Shown here piece after piece: positions 50,917-60,178 of a stretch of 64,000 nucleotides of DNA; position 1 is the first letter of the stretch; each line of letters begins with the position of its first letter. The notes under the pieces are model-generated. The model was not told the DNA's origin and searched no databases. It saw only the letters and a program-made list of their open reading frames with translations. The stretch is from Paenibacillus endophyticus. Its GTDB lineage: Bacteria > Bacillota > Bacilli > Paenibacillales > Paenibacillaceae. A program made the position numbers and the translations under genes. The DNA lies in the NCBI RefSeq assembly GCF_014192395.1, contig NZ_JACHXW010000019.1, forward strand, positions 80,504 through 144,503, written 5' to 3'.

Positions 50917-53028
50917 ATGAAAAAGAAATCTGGATTGTCAAAGAAAAGAAAAACGATAAAAATGTTAATCATTCTAGCAGTGGCTTTCCTGCTCATTATG
51001 ATGCTGGGCGGCTGGACCACCTTTCGGCTGATGATTGACGCGCAGGACATCGAGCGGCTCGATGTGCCGCTGCCAGCTGCGACAGTCGTATACGACAAGG
51101 ATGGTAAAGAAGCAACACGCATCGCATTCAACAAAATAGAAGAAATGAATTATTCGGATATTCCAAAACATATGGTTGATGCCGTTGTGGCGGTAGAGGA
51201 CAAGCGGTTCTTCGAGCATGACGGCATGGATGTGCGCGCCATAAGCCGAGCTTTCGTGACCAACTTTACATCGGGAGGAACCGTTCAAGGGGGAAGCACG
51301 ATTACGCAGCAGCTAGCTAAAAACGTCTTCCTGTCGCAGGAGCGGACATGGTCGAGGAAATGGAACGAGCTGCTGCTGGCTCAGAAGATTGAGGAGCATT
51401 ACAGCAAGGAACAGATTATGGAGATGTATCTGAACCAAATCTATTACGGGGAAGGCGCATGGGGAATTAACCGTGCGGCAAGCATGTATTTCGGCAAGGA
51501 GGCCGAGCAGCTTACCGTAGCTGAGGCAGCTTTGCTGGCTGGATTAATTAAAGCTCCTTCCGCACTCACCCCTTATAAGCATAAAGAGAAGGCATTGAAG
51601 AGGCGAAATGTTGTGCTTCAGCTTATGAGGGAGCAGGGACGGATTAGCGAAGTCATATACAGAACCGCCTTGGAAGAGCCGATTGTCCTGTTGAGCGCGA
51701 AGCCTAACCGGGTCGATGATATTCATTATCCGTATTATGTCGAGCAAATAATCCGCGAAGCGATGGCCGAGTATGGCCTATCCGAGAATGAGGTGCTTCA
51801 GGGCGGCCTGCGCATTTATACCGAATTGAATACGGACATGCAGCAAGCAGCAGAGCAGGTTTATGCGAACAATTCACTATTTCCCGAGAGCATGAAGGAT
51901 CAGCTTATCCAAAGCGGCGCTGTCCTTGTAGATCCGCGCAGCGGCGGCATTCGCGCTCTTGTTGGCGGGAGAGGTGAACAGCCCTTCCGCGGCTTTAACA
52001 GAGCGACGCAGTTGAAGCGTCAGCCAGGCTCTACGATTAAGCCGGCAGTTGTCTATACGCCGGCATTGGAGCTTGGATATATGCCAGCGGATGAGCTGGT
52101 GGACGAACCAGTCAACATAAACGGATATGAGCCCCAGAATGCCGACGGTTCCTTCCACGGAAAGGTATCGTTATACGAAGCGCTTATTCATTCCTATAAT
52201 ATTCCGGCCGTGAAGCTCTTGAATGAAATGGGAATTCAAAAGGGAATGGATGCTGCTGACAGATTCGGCATTCCGTTGTCAAAGGAAGATCAATCGTTGG
52301 GACTTGCGCTTGGCGGTCTTCACGAAGGCGTGGCACCGATCCATATGGCTGAGGCATTCGGCGTGTTCGCCAATGACGGCGTAAGGATCAAATCGCATGC
52401 GATAACTCGTATCGAATCCGCAGATGGCGAGGTGTTAGCTTTATTCGACCAGGCCAAGAGCAGCACGATGGTGACAGAGCCAGCCGTTGCCCGCTTGATG
52501 ACTGCCATGCTGCAGGGCGTTATTGAAGAGGGAACGGGTACTGCGGCAGCGGTAGAAGGCCGCTTGCTGGCAGGCAAATCCGGAACGACGCAAATGCCGG
52601 GGACGGAGGGCTACGGCGCGAAGGACAACTGGTTTGTTGGCTATGCGCCTCAGCTGGTTGGGGCGGTGTGGCTAGGCTACGATCAAACCGACAGCAGCCA
52701 TTATTTGTCCACAAGCTCGAAAGCGGCAGCATCCGTATTCCAAGCGTTGTTCACAGCAGCTTTAAAGAATGAGCCGGTTCTTTCTTTCCCGGAAACTCCT
52801 GAGCTTATATTGAATAAGAAGAAAGAGAGCAATATGGATAAAGACAACGATAAGGCGAAAGACAAAAAAAAGAATGAAAAGGAAAAGCGTGAAAAAGAAA
52901 AAAAGGACGAGAAGTCTAAAAAAGAACGTGAAAGGGAACAGAAGAAGGACCGAGACGGCAGGAAGAACAAAGAGAGAGACAGGCATGGCGATCAGAAGGA
53001 TAGGGATAAGGACAGGGATGACGACTAG
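50917..53028 (+). CDS. Class A penicillin-binding protein 1A, charged C-terminal tail
   Basis: 703-residue bifunctional cell wall synthase. One membrane helix (IILAVAFLLIMMLGGWTTF) is followed by the GT51 glycosyltransferase domain (catalytic Glu94 in VEDKRFFEHDG, then GGSTITQQLAKN). The transpeptidase domain has Ser372 in GSTIKP, HSYN as second motif and K554 in GKSGTTQM. All motifs are intact. The last ~70 residues are almost only Lys, Glu, Asp and Arg (DKDNDKAKDKKKNEKEKRE and so on), a disordered polyelectrolyte outside the membrane. GGGGGAAA lies before the ATG. Monocistronic. Confidence 0.95.
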   Translation: MKKKSGLSKKRKTIKMLIILAVAFLLIMMLGGWTTFRLMIDAQDIERLDVPLPAATVVYDKDGKEATRIAFNKIEEMNYSDIPKHMVDAVVAVEDKRFFEHDGMDVRAISRAFVTNFTSGGTVQGGSTITQQLAKNVFLSQERTWSRKWNELLLAQKIEEHYSKEQIMEMYLNQIYYGEGAWGINRAASMYFGKEAEQLTVAEAALLAGLIKAPSALTPYKHKEKALKRRNVVLQLMREQGRISEVIYRTALEEPIVLLSAKPNRVDDIHYPYYVEQIIREAMAEYGLSENEVLQGGLRIYTELNTDMQQAAEQVYANNSLFPESMKDQLIQSGAVLVDPRSGGIRALVGGRGEQPFRGFNRATQLKRQPGSTIKPAVVYTPALELGYMPADELVDEPVNINGYEPQNADGSFHGKVSLYEALIHSYNIPAVKLLNEMGIQKGMDAADRFGIPLSKEDQSLGLALGGLHEGVAPIHMAEAFGVFANDGVRIKSHAITRIESADGEVLALFDQAKSSTMVTEPAVARLMTAMLQGVIEEGTGTAAAVEGRLLAGKSGTTQMPGTEGYGAKDNWFVGYAPQLVGAVWLGYDQTDSSHYLSTSSKAAASVFQALFTAALKNEPVLSFPETPELILNKKKESNMDKDNDKAKDKKKNEKEKREKEKKDEKSKKEREREQKKDRDGRKNKERDRHGDQKDRDKDRDDD

Positions 53029-53068
53029 GATAACGACTAGATAACGACAAGGATAACGACTAGATAAG
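53017..53068 (+). repeat. 12-bp tandem repeat running through the PBP stop codon
   Basis: Units GATGACGACTAG, GATAACGACTAG, ATAACGACAAG, GATAACGACTAG and a partial unit follow each other. The first contains the stop codon of the penicillin-binding protein gene at 53026-53028. The repeat continues 40 bp beyond it. Confidence 0.8.
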
Positions 53069-53101
53069 CAAAGGTTTAACGTCATAGTTCCATAGATAGA
53101 G

Positions 53102-53146
53102 AAGAACGGTCTCCTCGCGTAGTTTAACTGGAGACCGTTCTTTTGG
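53102..53146. terminator. Terminator between PBP and DMT-type genes
   Basis: AAGAACGGTCTCC pairs perfectly with GGAGACCGTTCTT, with TTTT after it. Confidence 0.85.
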
Positions 53147-53176
53147 CTTGTGCGGTTTTTCCTAGATCCCTGCCCG

Positions 53177-53524
53177 TTATTTTCCTTTGGCTACAAAAAA
53201 ACCGATCAGGATAATAGCAAGCCCCGTCCATGTTCGCCACGATGGAGTTTCCCTCATAAAGATGAAGCCCATGAAAAGCGATACAAACAGCTCCATTCCT
53301 TTGGAGGCAAGCAGCACGTAGCCTAAGCTTCCTATCGCCTTATATCCCCATTTGATGCCATAGCCAATACAAAGATTAGCGATGAGGAACAACGGCAAAG
53401 CCAGCAGTTGAAATTTGAGGGTTGTCCAGAAATGGGGATCAATATGCTTGTTCTGATACGAATATATCGCATTGACGACAAGCAATCCCGTAAGCAGCAG
53501 CGCTGAGCTGTAGATGTAATGCAA
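53177..53524 (-). CDS. Small DMT/EamA-like membrane protein
   Basis: 115 residues with four predicted helices; half the size of a normal EamA transporter, similar to small multidrug resistance-like proteins. The last helix (WTGLAIILIGFFVAKGK) and the segment GYVLLASKGMELFVSLFMGF support DMT-superfamily membership. Start TTG at 53524, 6 bp after GGAGG. Substrate unknown. It faces away from the siderophore operon, with 250 bp between. Confidence 0.8.
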   Translation of the reverse strand: MHYIYSSALLLTGLLVVNAIYSYQNKHIDPHFWTTLKFQLLALPLFLIANLCIGYGIKWGYKAIGSLGYVLLASKGMELFVSLFMGFIFMRETPSWRTWTGLAIILIGFFVAKGK

Positions 53525-53691
53525 GCAGGGCCTCCATCGATTTTTGTCCTATGCAAATAATGTTTCCACACAGCAACATATTTATGAATGAGCAAAAAAT
53601 AAAAACCAAAACGGGATTATGTCGAATGGTGACGAATGAAACCGACGTATAAAGGCATCGTAGTTAAAAAGAACCATTTTTATCCAGAAGG

Positions 53692-53720
53692 TTGTATTGA
53701 TAATGATAATCATTTACGAT
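53692..53720 (+). promoter_or_regulatory. Fur-controlled promoter of the asb operon
   Basis: TTGTAT (53692-53697) and TACGAT (53715-53720) with a 17-bp spacer. The spacer and -10 region hold GATAATGATAATCATTTAC (53699-53717), 17 of 19 matches to the classical Fur box. Iron-loaded Fur here would block RNA polymerase directly. fur itself is at 63315. Confidence 0.9.
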
Positions 53721-53774
53721 ATCAAATGAAGTCAACGCCGCAGCACACAAACGTTCGAACAAGGAGGTAATTTT

Positions 53775-55688
53775 ATCGTTAACACGTCGCAAACGAGTGA
53801 TGAGGCGAAGGGAAAGACTCGAAAGCTATCGATACATGATCAAGCTCATTCCGATGCGAAGCGATTCGCCGAAGAAGCTACTATAACGAATGTTCTAAAC
53901 TGCTATTTGCGCGAGACGGGCATTGATCATTGCATTAGTCCGCTCCTTTCTGTTGAGTTTCCCGTAAAAAGGAACCGATTCGAATCAATCGATTATTTGC
54001 ACATTCATCTGTGCCGACAGCAAGTTGATGTGTATGCCGCGGTCCAATACGTATCCGCTACCGGAAAGCATCGCTATGAGTTTCCTCTGTTCTACCGCAA
54101 CTCTCCGCAAGGGACGATGCTAGAGGCTGATTATTTGACGTTAACGGCATTGCTGGTGAAGGAGCTATCCATCATTTATGAGAATGGCCAATTCGCCGGG
54201 GAACTCGTTTACCGGGTTATCCAGAGCTGCCATCATATTCAATCATTCATCGAAGCAAGGTCAGACGATTACGATAGCCTTTACGGGACTTCGTTCTCTT
54301 TCATCGACGCCGAACAATCATTGATTTTTGGCCATTCGATGCATCCGACTCCGAAAAGCAGGCAAGGCATTCCCGATGCAAGAAAAATAGAGTATTCCCC
54401 AGAGCTGAAGGGAAAGCTGCGCTTGCATTATTTTGCGGCTAAAACCGAGATCGTCAAGGAAGGCTCGAGCTTAGAGCAATCCGCAACGGCTTGGATCAAA
54501 ACCCATCTATCCGAGCAGAAACAATTGAAGTCCCACCCGATCCAAAACTATATCCGCTCTAACGATTGGTCAATTCTCCCCGTGCATCCCTTGCAAGCGG
54601 AACATATGCTGAACACGCCGGAGGTCCTTGGCTGGCTGGATTCCGGCATGCTGCTCAATCTAGGGCAGCTAGGCGAGAAATATTATGCTACCTCTTCCAT
54701 ACGCACGCTCTATCATTCGAGAGCCCCGTTCATGATTAAGGTGTCTGCCCCCATTAAAGTAACGAATTCGCTTCGGATCAACAAAACAAGGGAGCTTGGC
54801 TGCGGCGGGGAAGTCATGAGGCTCTTTGGCACCGCGGTAGGCGATGTGAGCAGGCATTACCCTGGTTTTACGATCGTTCATGATCCTGCATTTATTACGC
54901 TTCAGTCACAATCGAAAGAAGAATCAGGGTTTGAGATCGTGCTTCGCATGAATCCATTCATGAATAAGCAAGCGGAGCAAGCCACGTTAACCGCTGCGCT
55001 TGTGCAGCAGGCCATACCTGGCAGCAGATCACGTTTGGCTAATATCATTGAATCAATCGCGCAGCGTGAAGGAAGATCGGCTGCCGAAGTAAGCGTGGAT
55101 TGGTTCAAACGCTATTTGAAGCTTTCCCTATGCCCAATGCTGTGGCTGTACATGAAATACGGAATAGCGCTTGAAGCCCATCAGCAGAATAGCGTGATTC
55201 GGTTGGCGGATGGTTACCCCGCCCACTATTATTACCGCGATAATCAAGGCTATTATTTCTGCGAATCGATGAGAGGGGTGCTGGAGCAGGCTTTGCCGGG
55301 AATCGGGATTGCGACAGGCAATTTCTACGAAGATCAAGTCGTCGATGAAAGATTTTGTTATTACGTCATCATTAATCATATGTTTGGCTTAATACAGGGC
55401 TTTGGCACAGAAGGCTTAATCGGGGAAAGCGAGCTTCTAAAAGAACTTGCCAATGTGCTCGTTGACCATCTGCCGCTCAGCCGCGACAGCTCTGCTTTAT
55501 TCGAGATGCTGCTGGAGAACGATAAGCTGCCCTGCAAAGCGAATCTGCTGACTCGCTTCCATGACGTGGATGAGCTTGCGGGAAGCCATGAGACCCCGGC
55601 TATCTATGTCCAAATGGATAATCCCGTCTATCGTACCGTTCAGGAATCAAGCTTCGAAGCCTCGCGAAAGCTGACTGCGGCGTTTTGA
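53775..55688 (+). CDS. asbA: Petrobactin synthetase AsbA (IucA/IucC family), apparent ATC start
   Basis: About 637-residue NIS synthetase that condenses spermidine with citrate. Family motifs: LNCYLRETG, HPTPKSRQG, EYSPELKG, LPVHPLQAEHML, YATSSIRTLYH, ALEAHQQNSV and HYYYRDNQGYY. Start: a perfect AAGGAGG (53761-53767) is followed, 7 bp later, by ATC at 53775. There is no ATG, GTG or TTG in frame until a TTG at 53907, inside the conserved LNCYLRETG, without a ribosome site; starting there would remove homologous residues (AKRFAEEATITNVLNCY). So AUC initiation, or a sequence error, must be assumed. First gene of the operon behind the Fur-boxed promoter. Confidence 0.9.
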   Translation: MVNTSQTSDEAKGKTRKLSIHDQAHSDAKRFAEEATITNVLNCYLRETGIDHCISPLLSVEFPVKRNRFESIDYLHIHLCRQQVDVYAAVQYVSATGKHRYEFPLFYRNSPQGTMLEADYLTLTALLVKELSIIYENGQFAGELVYRVIQSCHHIQSFIEARSDDYDSLYGTSFSFIDAEQSLIFGHSMHPTPKSRQGIPDARKIEYSPELKGKLRLHYFAAKTEIVKEGSSLEQSATAWIKTHLSEQKQLKSHPIQNYIRSNDWSILPVHPLQAEHMLNTPEVLGWLDSGMLLNLGQLGEKYYATSSIRTLYHSRAPFMIKVSAPIKVTNSLRINKTRELGCGGEVMRLFGTAVGDVSRHYPGFTIVHDPAFITLQSQSKEESGFEIVLRMNPFMNKQAEQATLTAALVQQAIPGSRSRLANIIESIAQREGRSAAEVSVDWFKRYLKLSLCPMLWLYMKYGIALEAHQQNSVIRLADGYPAHYYYRDNQGYYFCESMRGVLEQALPGIGIATGNFYEDQVVDERFCYYVIINHMFGLIQGFGTEGLIGESELLKELANVLVDHLPLSRDSSALFEMLLENDKLPCKANLLTRFHDVDELAGSHETPAIYVQMDNPVYRTVQESSFEASRKLTAAF

Positions 55689-55718
55689 TTCAATAGGCAA
55701 GCAAAGGAGGGAGCAATA

Positions 55719-57629
55719 TTGCTTCGGCAGGCGTATCGGGTTAGTGAGGCAATCGCTTCGCCTATTTACAAACAGGTTACCGAAAGAATCGTTAGGCAGC
55801 TGTTGGAATCGCTGCTATACGAGCAGATTGTTATGGCACGCCAGGAAAAAGAAGGGGAGAAAATCGTTTTTAGGATCGATGGCAAGGATGCATACGGGAA
55901 AATGGTGACCTACAGCTGCACAGGCAGAAGGGCCTACACGTTCGGGAGAATCAGACTTGAGCGGGATTCTGTCACTCGGTCAGTGAACCATGCTGTAAAT
56001 CAGGACCTGCAGCCGGGACAGGTGCTGTTCGAGCTACTACCAGGCAGAGGAGAGGGAGACGGCTGCGGAAATCTTCGGGCGATGGCTGACGAGCTTGAAC
56101 AAACGCGGCTCAAGGACGTTCTCGCGCAATACGAGCGGGCGAAGCGCTTCTTGCCGTTAAAGGGCTTATCCTTTGACGAGCTGGAGCGGGAAATCATGGA
56201 CGGACATCCATACCATCCATGCTACAAGTCGAGGATGGGCTTTCAGTATGAGGATAATTATGCTTACGGACCAGAGTACAAGCAGGAGCTACATCCTTTG
56301 TGGGTGGCTATCAACAAAACGATTGCCAAATCGGCAATCATAAGCGGAGCGAGCTTTGAGCAATTGCTTGTTGATGAGCTGGGCGAAGAGCAAATGGCTG
56401 CATTCCGCGAGCGGCTTGTGCAGGCCGGCTGCGACCCGCTGCAATACATATGGCTGCCTGTGCATCCCTGGCAATGGAGAAATAAAATTGTCCCTGCTTT
56501 CATTAGTGAACTGCACGACAAGCAGATTGTCCTCTTGGGCAGCGGCACGGACGCTTACATGGCTCAGCAGTCGATACGTACGCTATCCAACGCATCCCAT
56601 CCCGGCAAGGCCAGCGTGAAGCTGTCCTTGCACATCCGAAACACGTCGTCCGTTCGCTCGCTCACTCCTCATTCAGTCGTCAGCGCGCCGGCTGTTTCGG
56701 AATGGTTGAGCAGAATCGTCGAGGCGGACAGCTATTTCAAAAAAGAGGCACGCGTCATTATTTTGAAGGAGTTTGCCGGCGTGACCTTTCAAGCTGACGC
56801 AGAGGCAGAAAGCAGAGATCCACGGGAGATTGAACGTTACGGAGCACTGGGAACGATTTGGCGAGAGAGCGTGCATAAGTATTTGGCAGCCGATGAGCAA
56901 GCGGTCCCATTCCACGCCCTGTATGCGCTTGAATCTGACGGGACGCCGTTTATTGATCCTTGGATACAACGAGTCGGCATTACGGCATGGCTGGAGAGGC
57001 TGCTTGAAGCCGCGATGCTGCCTGTCGTTCATTTGCTCATCATGCACGGAATAGCACTGGAATCCCATGCGCAGAACATGATACTCGTACATCAAAACGG
57101 CTTGCCGGCTAGAGTGGCGCTCAAAGATTTCCATGAAGGCGTCGAATATTGCGAGGCTGGAGTAAGCGCCATCGTATCGCCGCCTCCGTTCAGGGAAATC
57201 CATCCCGTCTATGCCCAAGGGAAGCTTGATGATTACTACGAGATGAAGGAATGCTCATCGCTTGTCGCGATGACACTGGATGCTTTGTTCATGATTAATT
57301 TAGGCGAGCTGGCACTCCTGCTTCATGATCGGTACAGCTACAGGGAGGAAGACTTCTGGAAGCTTGCCGTCAAGGTGCTCTCCGCGCATCAGAAGCAATA
57401 TCAAGGCCAGTGCGAGCGCTTCAAGCTATTCGATCTTTATGTGGCAAGCTGTCCCGTCGAGCAGCTCGCGAACAGCAGGCTGCAATCGGAAGCAACCGAA
57501 TTTTGCCATATGGTTGAGAATCCGTTGCATTTGGCGATGGAGGAACGGGTACGCGAAGAACGGATGGCGCTTGGTGAGAAAAAAAAAAGAGAGGAGCTGC
57601 ACAGCTATGCTTCAGGTCAATCGAAATAA
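55719..57629 (+). CDS. asbB: Petrobactin synthetase AsbB (IucA/IucC family)
   Basis: 636-residue second NIS synthetase, adding the second spermidine arm to citrate. Motifs: DGHPYHPCYKSRMGF, IWLPVHPWQWRNKI, STQ-like AYMAQQSIRTLSNAS, HGIALESHAQNMILV and LKDFHEGVEY. Start TTG at 55719, 8 bp after AAGGAGG. The end overlaps asbC by 23 bp, so translation is probably coupled. Length fits the family. Confidence 0.92.
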   Translation: MLRQAYRVSEAIASPIYKQVTERIVRQLLESLLYEQIVMARQEKEGEKIVFRIDGKDAYGKMVTYSCTGRRAYTFGRIRLERDSVTRSVNHAVNQDLQPGQVLFELLPGRGEGDGCGNLRAMADELEQTRLKDVLAQYERAKRFLPLKGLSFDELEREIMDGHPYHPCYKSRMGFQYEDNYAYGPEYKQELHPLWVAINKTIAKSAIISGASFEQLLVDELGEEQMAAFRERLVQAGCDPLQYIWLPVHPWQWRNKIVPAFISELHDKQIVLLGSGTDAYMAQQSIRTLSNASHPGKASVKLSLHIRNTSSVRSLTPHSVVSAPAVSEWLSRIVEADSYFKKEARVIILKEFAGVTFQADAEAESRDPREIERYGALGTIWRESVHKYLAADEQAVPFHALYALESDGTPFIDPWIQRVGITAWLERLLEAAMLPVVHLLIMHGIALESHAQNMILVHQNGLPARVALKDFHEGVEYCEAGVSAIVSPPPFREIHPVYAQGKLDDYYEMKECSSLVAMTLDALFMINLGELALLLHDRYSYREEDFWKLAVKVLSAHQKQYQGQCERFKLFDLYVASCPVEQLANSRLQSEATEFCHMVENPLHLAMEERVREERMALGEKKKREELHSYASGQSK

Positions 57630-58887
57630 AATATCCGTGGCGGAGCATGAACGGAACTGGCATGCCTATTTGAGATTGCCGCATCTGCAAAAACCGCAGG
57701 GGAAGCGTTTCGCCTTATGCATTTCCGATGCCGCGCAGCTGATCTCGTTAGTGCTGTTTCTGAAGGAACATGGAAGCTCCATCTTGCTCATGCATGGCGG
57801 TATGCCGCTTGAAGCAGCGCTCACAACGTCGGAGGGGGCAGGGTGTGCGGGATTGATCTATCAGGAGCCGGCAACCTATTTCGCCAATAATGGCTCTGCA
57901 GCCGTTATCACGGACAACAAAGCGAAGATTTACCAATTCAGTTCGGGGACGACAGGCCATCCGAAGCTCATTGGCCGCAGCTGGGACATAATTCAGGATG
58001 AAATAGCGTCTTACAACGAAGCAATCGGGCTAAGTGCAGAAGTTGTGCCGATCGTATTGACGCCAGTCACCCATTCATACGGCTTATTATGCGGCGTGCT
58101 GGCTTCCCTAGCCAGAGGAGCAGAGCCTATTGTCGTGACGAATGCAAATCCGAAGCTCACGCTAGCGCTCATACGCGACTTTCCGGATCATATCGTATAC
58201 GGCGTACCGGCCCAGTTGCAAACCATTGCCGCTTTAAGCCATGGGCAGGCGAAGCTGAATAAGCTGATGAGCTCGGGGATGCCTATGTCCGTCCGAGCAT
58301 TCGAGCAGCTCGGTCAAACGGGAAGCAAGCTGCTGCAGCAATATGGCTGCTCAGAGGCAGGCTGCATCAGCTTGAGTACGGGAATGAGATCTGCGCATGA
58401 TTTAGGATTGCCGCTTCGCAAGTGGAAGGTAAGCGTTGCTTCAACTGAAGGAGAGTCGCTGATGAAGGGTACCCGTACCCCAGCGGAGCTCGTTGCCGAA
58501 TCTGCCGAATTGACGGTGAGAACAGGCGATCTTGGTCTTGTGCATGCAGATGGAACGCTGACCTATGTATCGAGGCTTGACGATGTGATCAACGTTGGCG
58601 GCCTTAAGGTGTACCCCCTCGAAGTAGAGGCGGTTATCGCTGCAATGCCTGGGATTAGAGAGAATGTTATTTATCGAGGGAACCATCCGATTGCCGGCGA
58701 TAAGGTCAGGTGCATGGCAGTCGCCGAGGAGAAAATACAGCCGGAGTCTGTGCGGGAATGGTGCTTGAAGCGGCTTCCTGCCTACAAGGTTCCGCTGGAG
58801 ATTACTCTCGTGAGCGAAATCCCGAAAGGCGCTACCGGTAAAATAAGCAGGCGGCAATTGGAGCTGGAGGAGGCTGTGCAATGTTGA
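57607..58887 (+). CDS. asbC: Petrobactin AMP ligase AsbC (3,4-dihydroxybenzoate activating)
   Basis: 426-residue adenylating enzyme that activates 3,4-dihydroxybenzoate and loads it onto AsbD. The ANL core motif is IYQFSSGTTGHPKLIGR, followed later by LQQYGCSEAGCISLSTG, the hinge VSRLDDVINVGGLKVYPLEVEA and the catalytic Lys in KGATGKISRRQL. Start ATG at 57607 inside the end of asbB. Its stop overlaps the asbD start by 7 bp. Confidence 0.92.
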   Translation: MLQVNRNKISVAEHERNWHAYLRLPHLQKPQGKRFALCISDAAQLISLVLFLKEHGSSILLMHGGMPLEAALTTSEGAGCAGLIYQEPATYFANNGSAAVITDNKAKIYQFSSGTTGHPKLIGRSWDIIQDEIASYNEAIGLSAEVVPIVLTPVTHSYGLLCGVLASLARGAEPIVVTNANPKLTLALIRDFPDHIVYGVPAQLQTIAALSHGQAKLNKLMSSGMPMSVRAFEQLGQTGSKLLQQYGCSEAGCISLSTGMRSAHDLGLPLRKWKVSVASTEGESLMKGTRTPAELVAESAELTVRTGDLGLVHADGTLTYVSRLDDVINVGGLKVYPLEVEAVIAAMPGIRENVIYRGNHPIAGDKVRCMAVAEEKIQPESVREWCLKRLPAYKVPLEITLVSEIPKGATGKISRRQLELEEAVQC

Positions 58888-59174
58888 GGACAGAGGTCAA
58901 ACAAAAGCTGGAGCAGCTCCTAATCTATCGTTTGGAATCGGAAACGGTAAGGAAGCTGCAGCCCTTGGAAGAGAGCATCCGCTTAAATGAGGATTTATAT
59001 TTGGATTCGGTCATGATTCTTCAGATGATTGTTTTTATCGAAGAAGACATGAGGCTTTTTGTACCGGAGGACGAGGTAGATCCAAGCATATTTGGGACGG
59101 TTGGCTCGTTGCTGGATTTTATCATAAAGCTGGAACCGCTCGACTTAAACGTGGCAGGTGATCTTGGACGATGA
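58881..59174 (+). CDS. asbD: Aryl carrier protein AsbD
   Basis: 97-residue carrier protein. The phosphopantetheine site is Ser43 in LYLDSVMILQM. It holds the activated 3,4-dihydroxybenzoyl group between AsbC and AsbE. ATG at 58881 overlaps the end of asbC; the stop overlaps the asbE start. Acidic helices as expected of a carrier protein. Confidence 0.9.
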   Translation: MLRTEVKQKLEQLLIYRLESETVRKLQPLEESIRLNEDLYLDSVMILQMIVFIEEDMRLFVPEDEVDPSIFGTVGSLLDFIIKLEPLDLNVAGDLGR

Positions 59175-60178
59175 TGAAGCAGCCGCTTGAGGGAGAAGAA
59201 TCGATTAAGGTCCATTGCTTAATCAGCTGTTTATGTGAAATTGTGAAACGAAACAGCTCTGTTGATTACAGGCCATTTTATTTTGGAGTATGGGACGGGG
59301 ACTTTGTCGTAAATGAGAACGAGGAGCTGTCTTATTTCTCGAAGGACATCTCGCATGAGGGTTATTTGGAGTGGTATGCGCATCTGTTCGGGCTGCCCGT
59401 ACAGGAATGGTATGATTTCTCGCGCAGCAAGGCGTACAATGTCGAGTTGCTGCTTCATTTGCTGGAGGAGAAGCCTGCGCATCGGTCCATTATCGTTCAC
59501 ATTGACATGGCGCTTATGCCGGAGAGGGAAAATAAGTTCCATCAGAAGCCGTTCCCGCATTTTCTTATGATTGAGAAAACGGATAATGAGGACGAATGGT
59601 TCATGTGCGATCCGGATTTCCGCTGGGAAGGCATCGTGCGCCGCGAGCGCGTGCTTGAGGCAATAAGCGGTAATGCATTCGGCGGCGGTTATTATATTGA
59701 CGCCATCGATATTCAAGAGCCTGCCAGGGAGAAGGTGGAGCAGCTGTTTTTGGCTACCTTCAAAGGCGATCGGAACGAACTGACCACTCAGATCAGAGGC
59801 ATTGTCGCTAGGCTGTCGGCAGGCGGCGAAGCTGAACAGCTGCGTCGGCTTACGCCTTCGCTGCGCCAGCTGAAGGTGCTCGCCATAAGAAAATACGGCT
59901 ATGAGCATGCTTTTATGTATTTGATGCCGGAGCGGGATCCAAGTGACTCTGCGTTTATTCGCTACTGTGACCTGGTCGAGGAGCTGGTGCAGGGCTATAC
60001 GACAGTCCAGTATCTAGCGATTAAGCTGGCCACTACGCATCGAATGGAGCTTGTTGAAACCATTAACACGCACTTGGACCGCCTTGACGGCGTTGAAACA
60101 CAGATTAAACAGGGACTTGAACAGTTTTTCTTCCGTTGGCGCGAGCGTGCAGCTGTCGAAGCAGGAGGTCGGATATGA
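59171..60178 (+). CDS. asbE: Petrobactin biosynthesis condensing protein AsbE
   Basis: 335 residues. AsbE moves the dihydroxybenzoyl group from AsbD onto the spermidine arms. The sequence has no motif that I can assign by eye besides the N-terminal segment HCLISCLCEIVKRN with cysteines and HKPFPHFL-like HQKPFPHFLMIEK; identity rests on its position between asbD and asbF and on family length. ATG overlaps the asbD stop; the asbF start overlaps its end. Confidence 0.87.
   Translation: MMKQPLEGEESIKVHCLISCLCEIVKRNSSVDYRPFYFGVWDGDFVVNENEELSYFSKDISHEGYLEWYAHLFGLPVQEWYDFSRSKAYNVELLLHLLEEKPAHRSIIVHIDMALMPERENKFHQKPFPHFLMIEKTDNEDEWFMCDPDFRWEGIVRRERVLEAISGNAFGGGYYIDAIDIQEPAREKVEQLFLATFKGDRNELTTQIRGIVARLSAGGEAEQLRRLTPSLRQLKVLAIRKYGYEHAFMYLMPERDPSDSAFIRYCDLVEELVQGYTTVQYLAIKLATTHRMELVETINTHLDRLDGVETQIKQGLEQFFFRWRERAAVEAGGRI

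Noticed and set aside
57325..57606. Longer N-terminus of asbC
   Set aside because: It would overlap asbB by about 300 bp in another frame with non-conserved sequence; ATG 57607 gives the expected protein.
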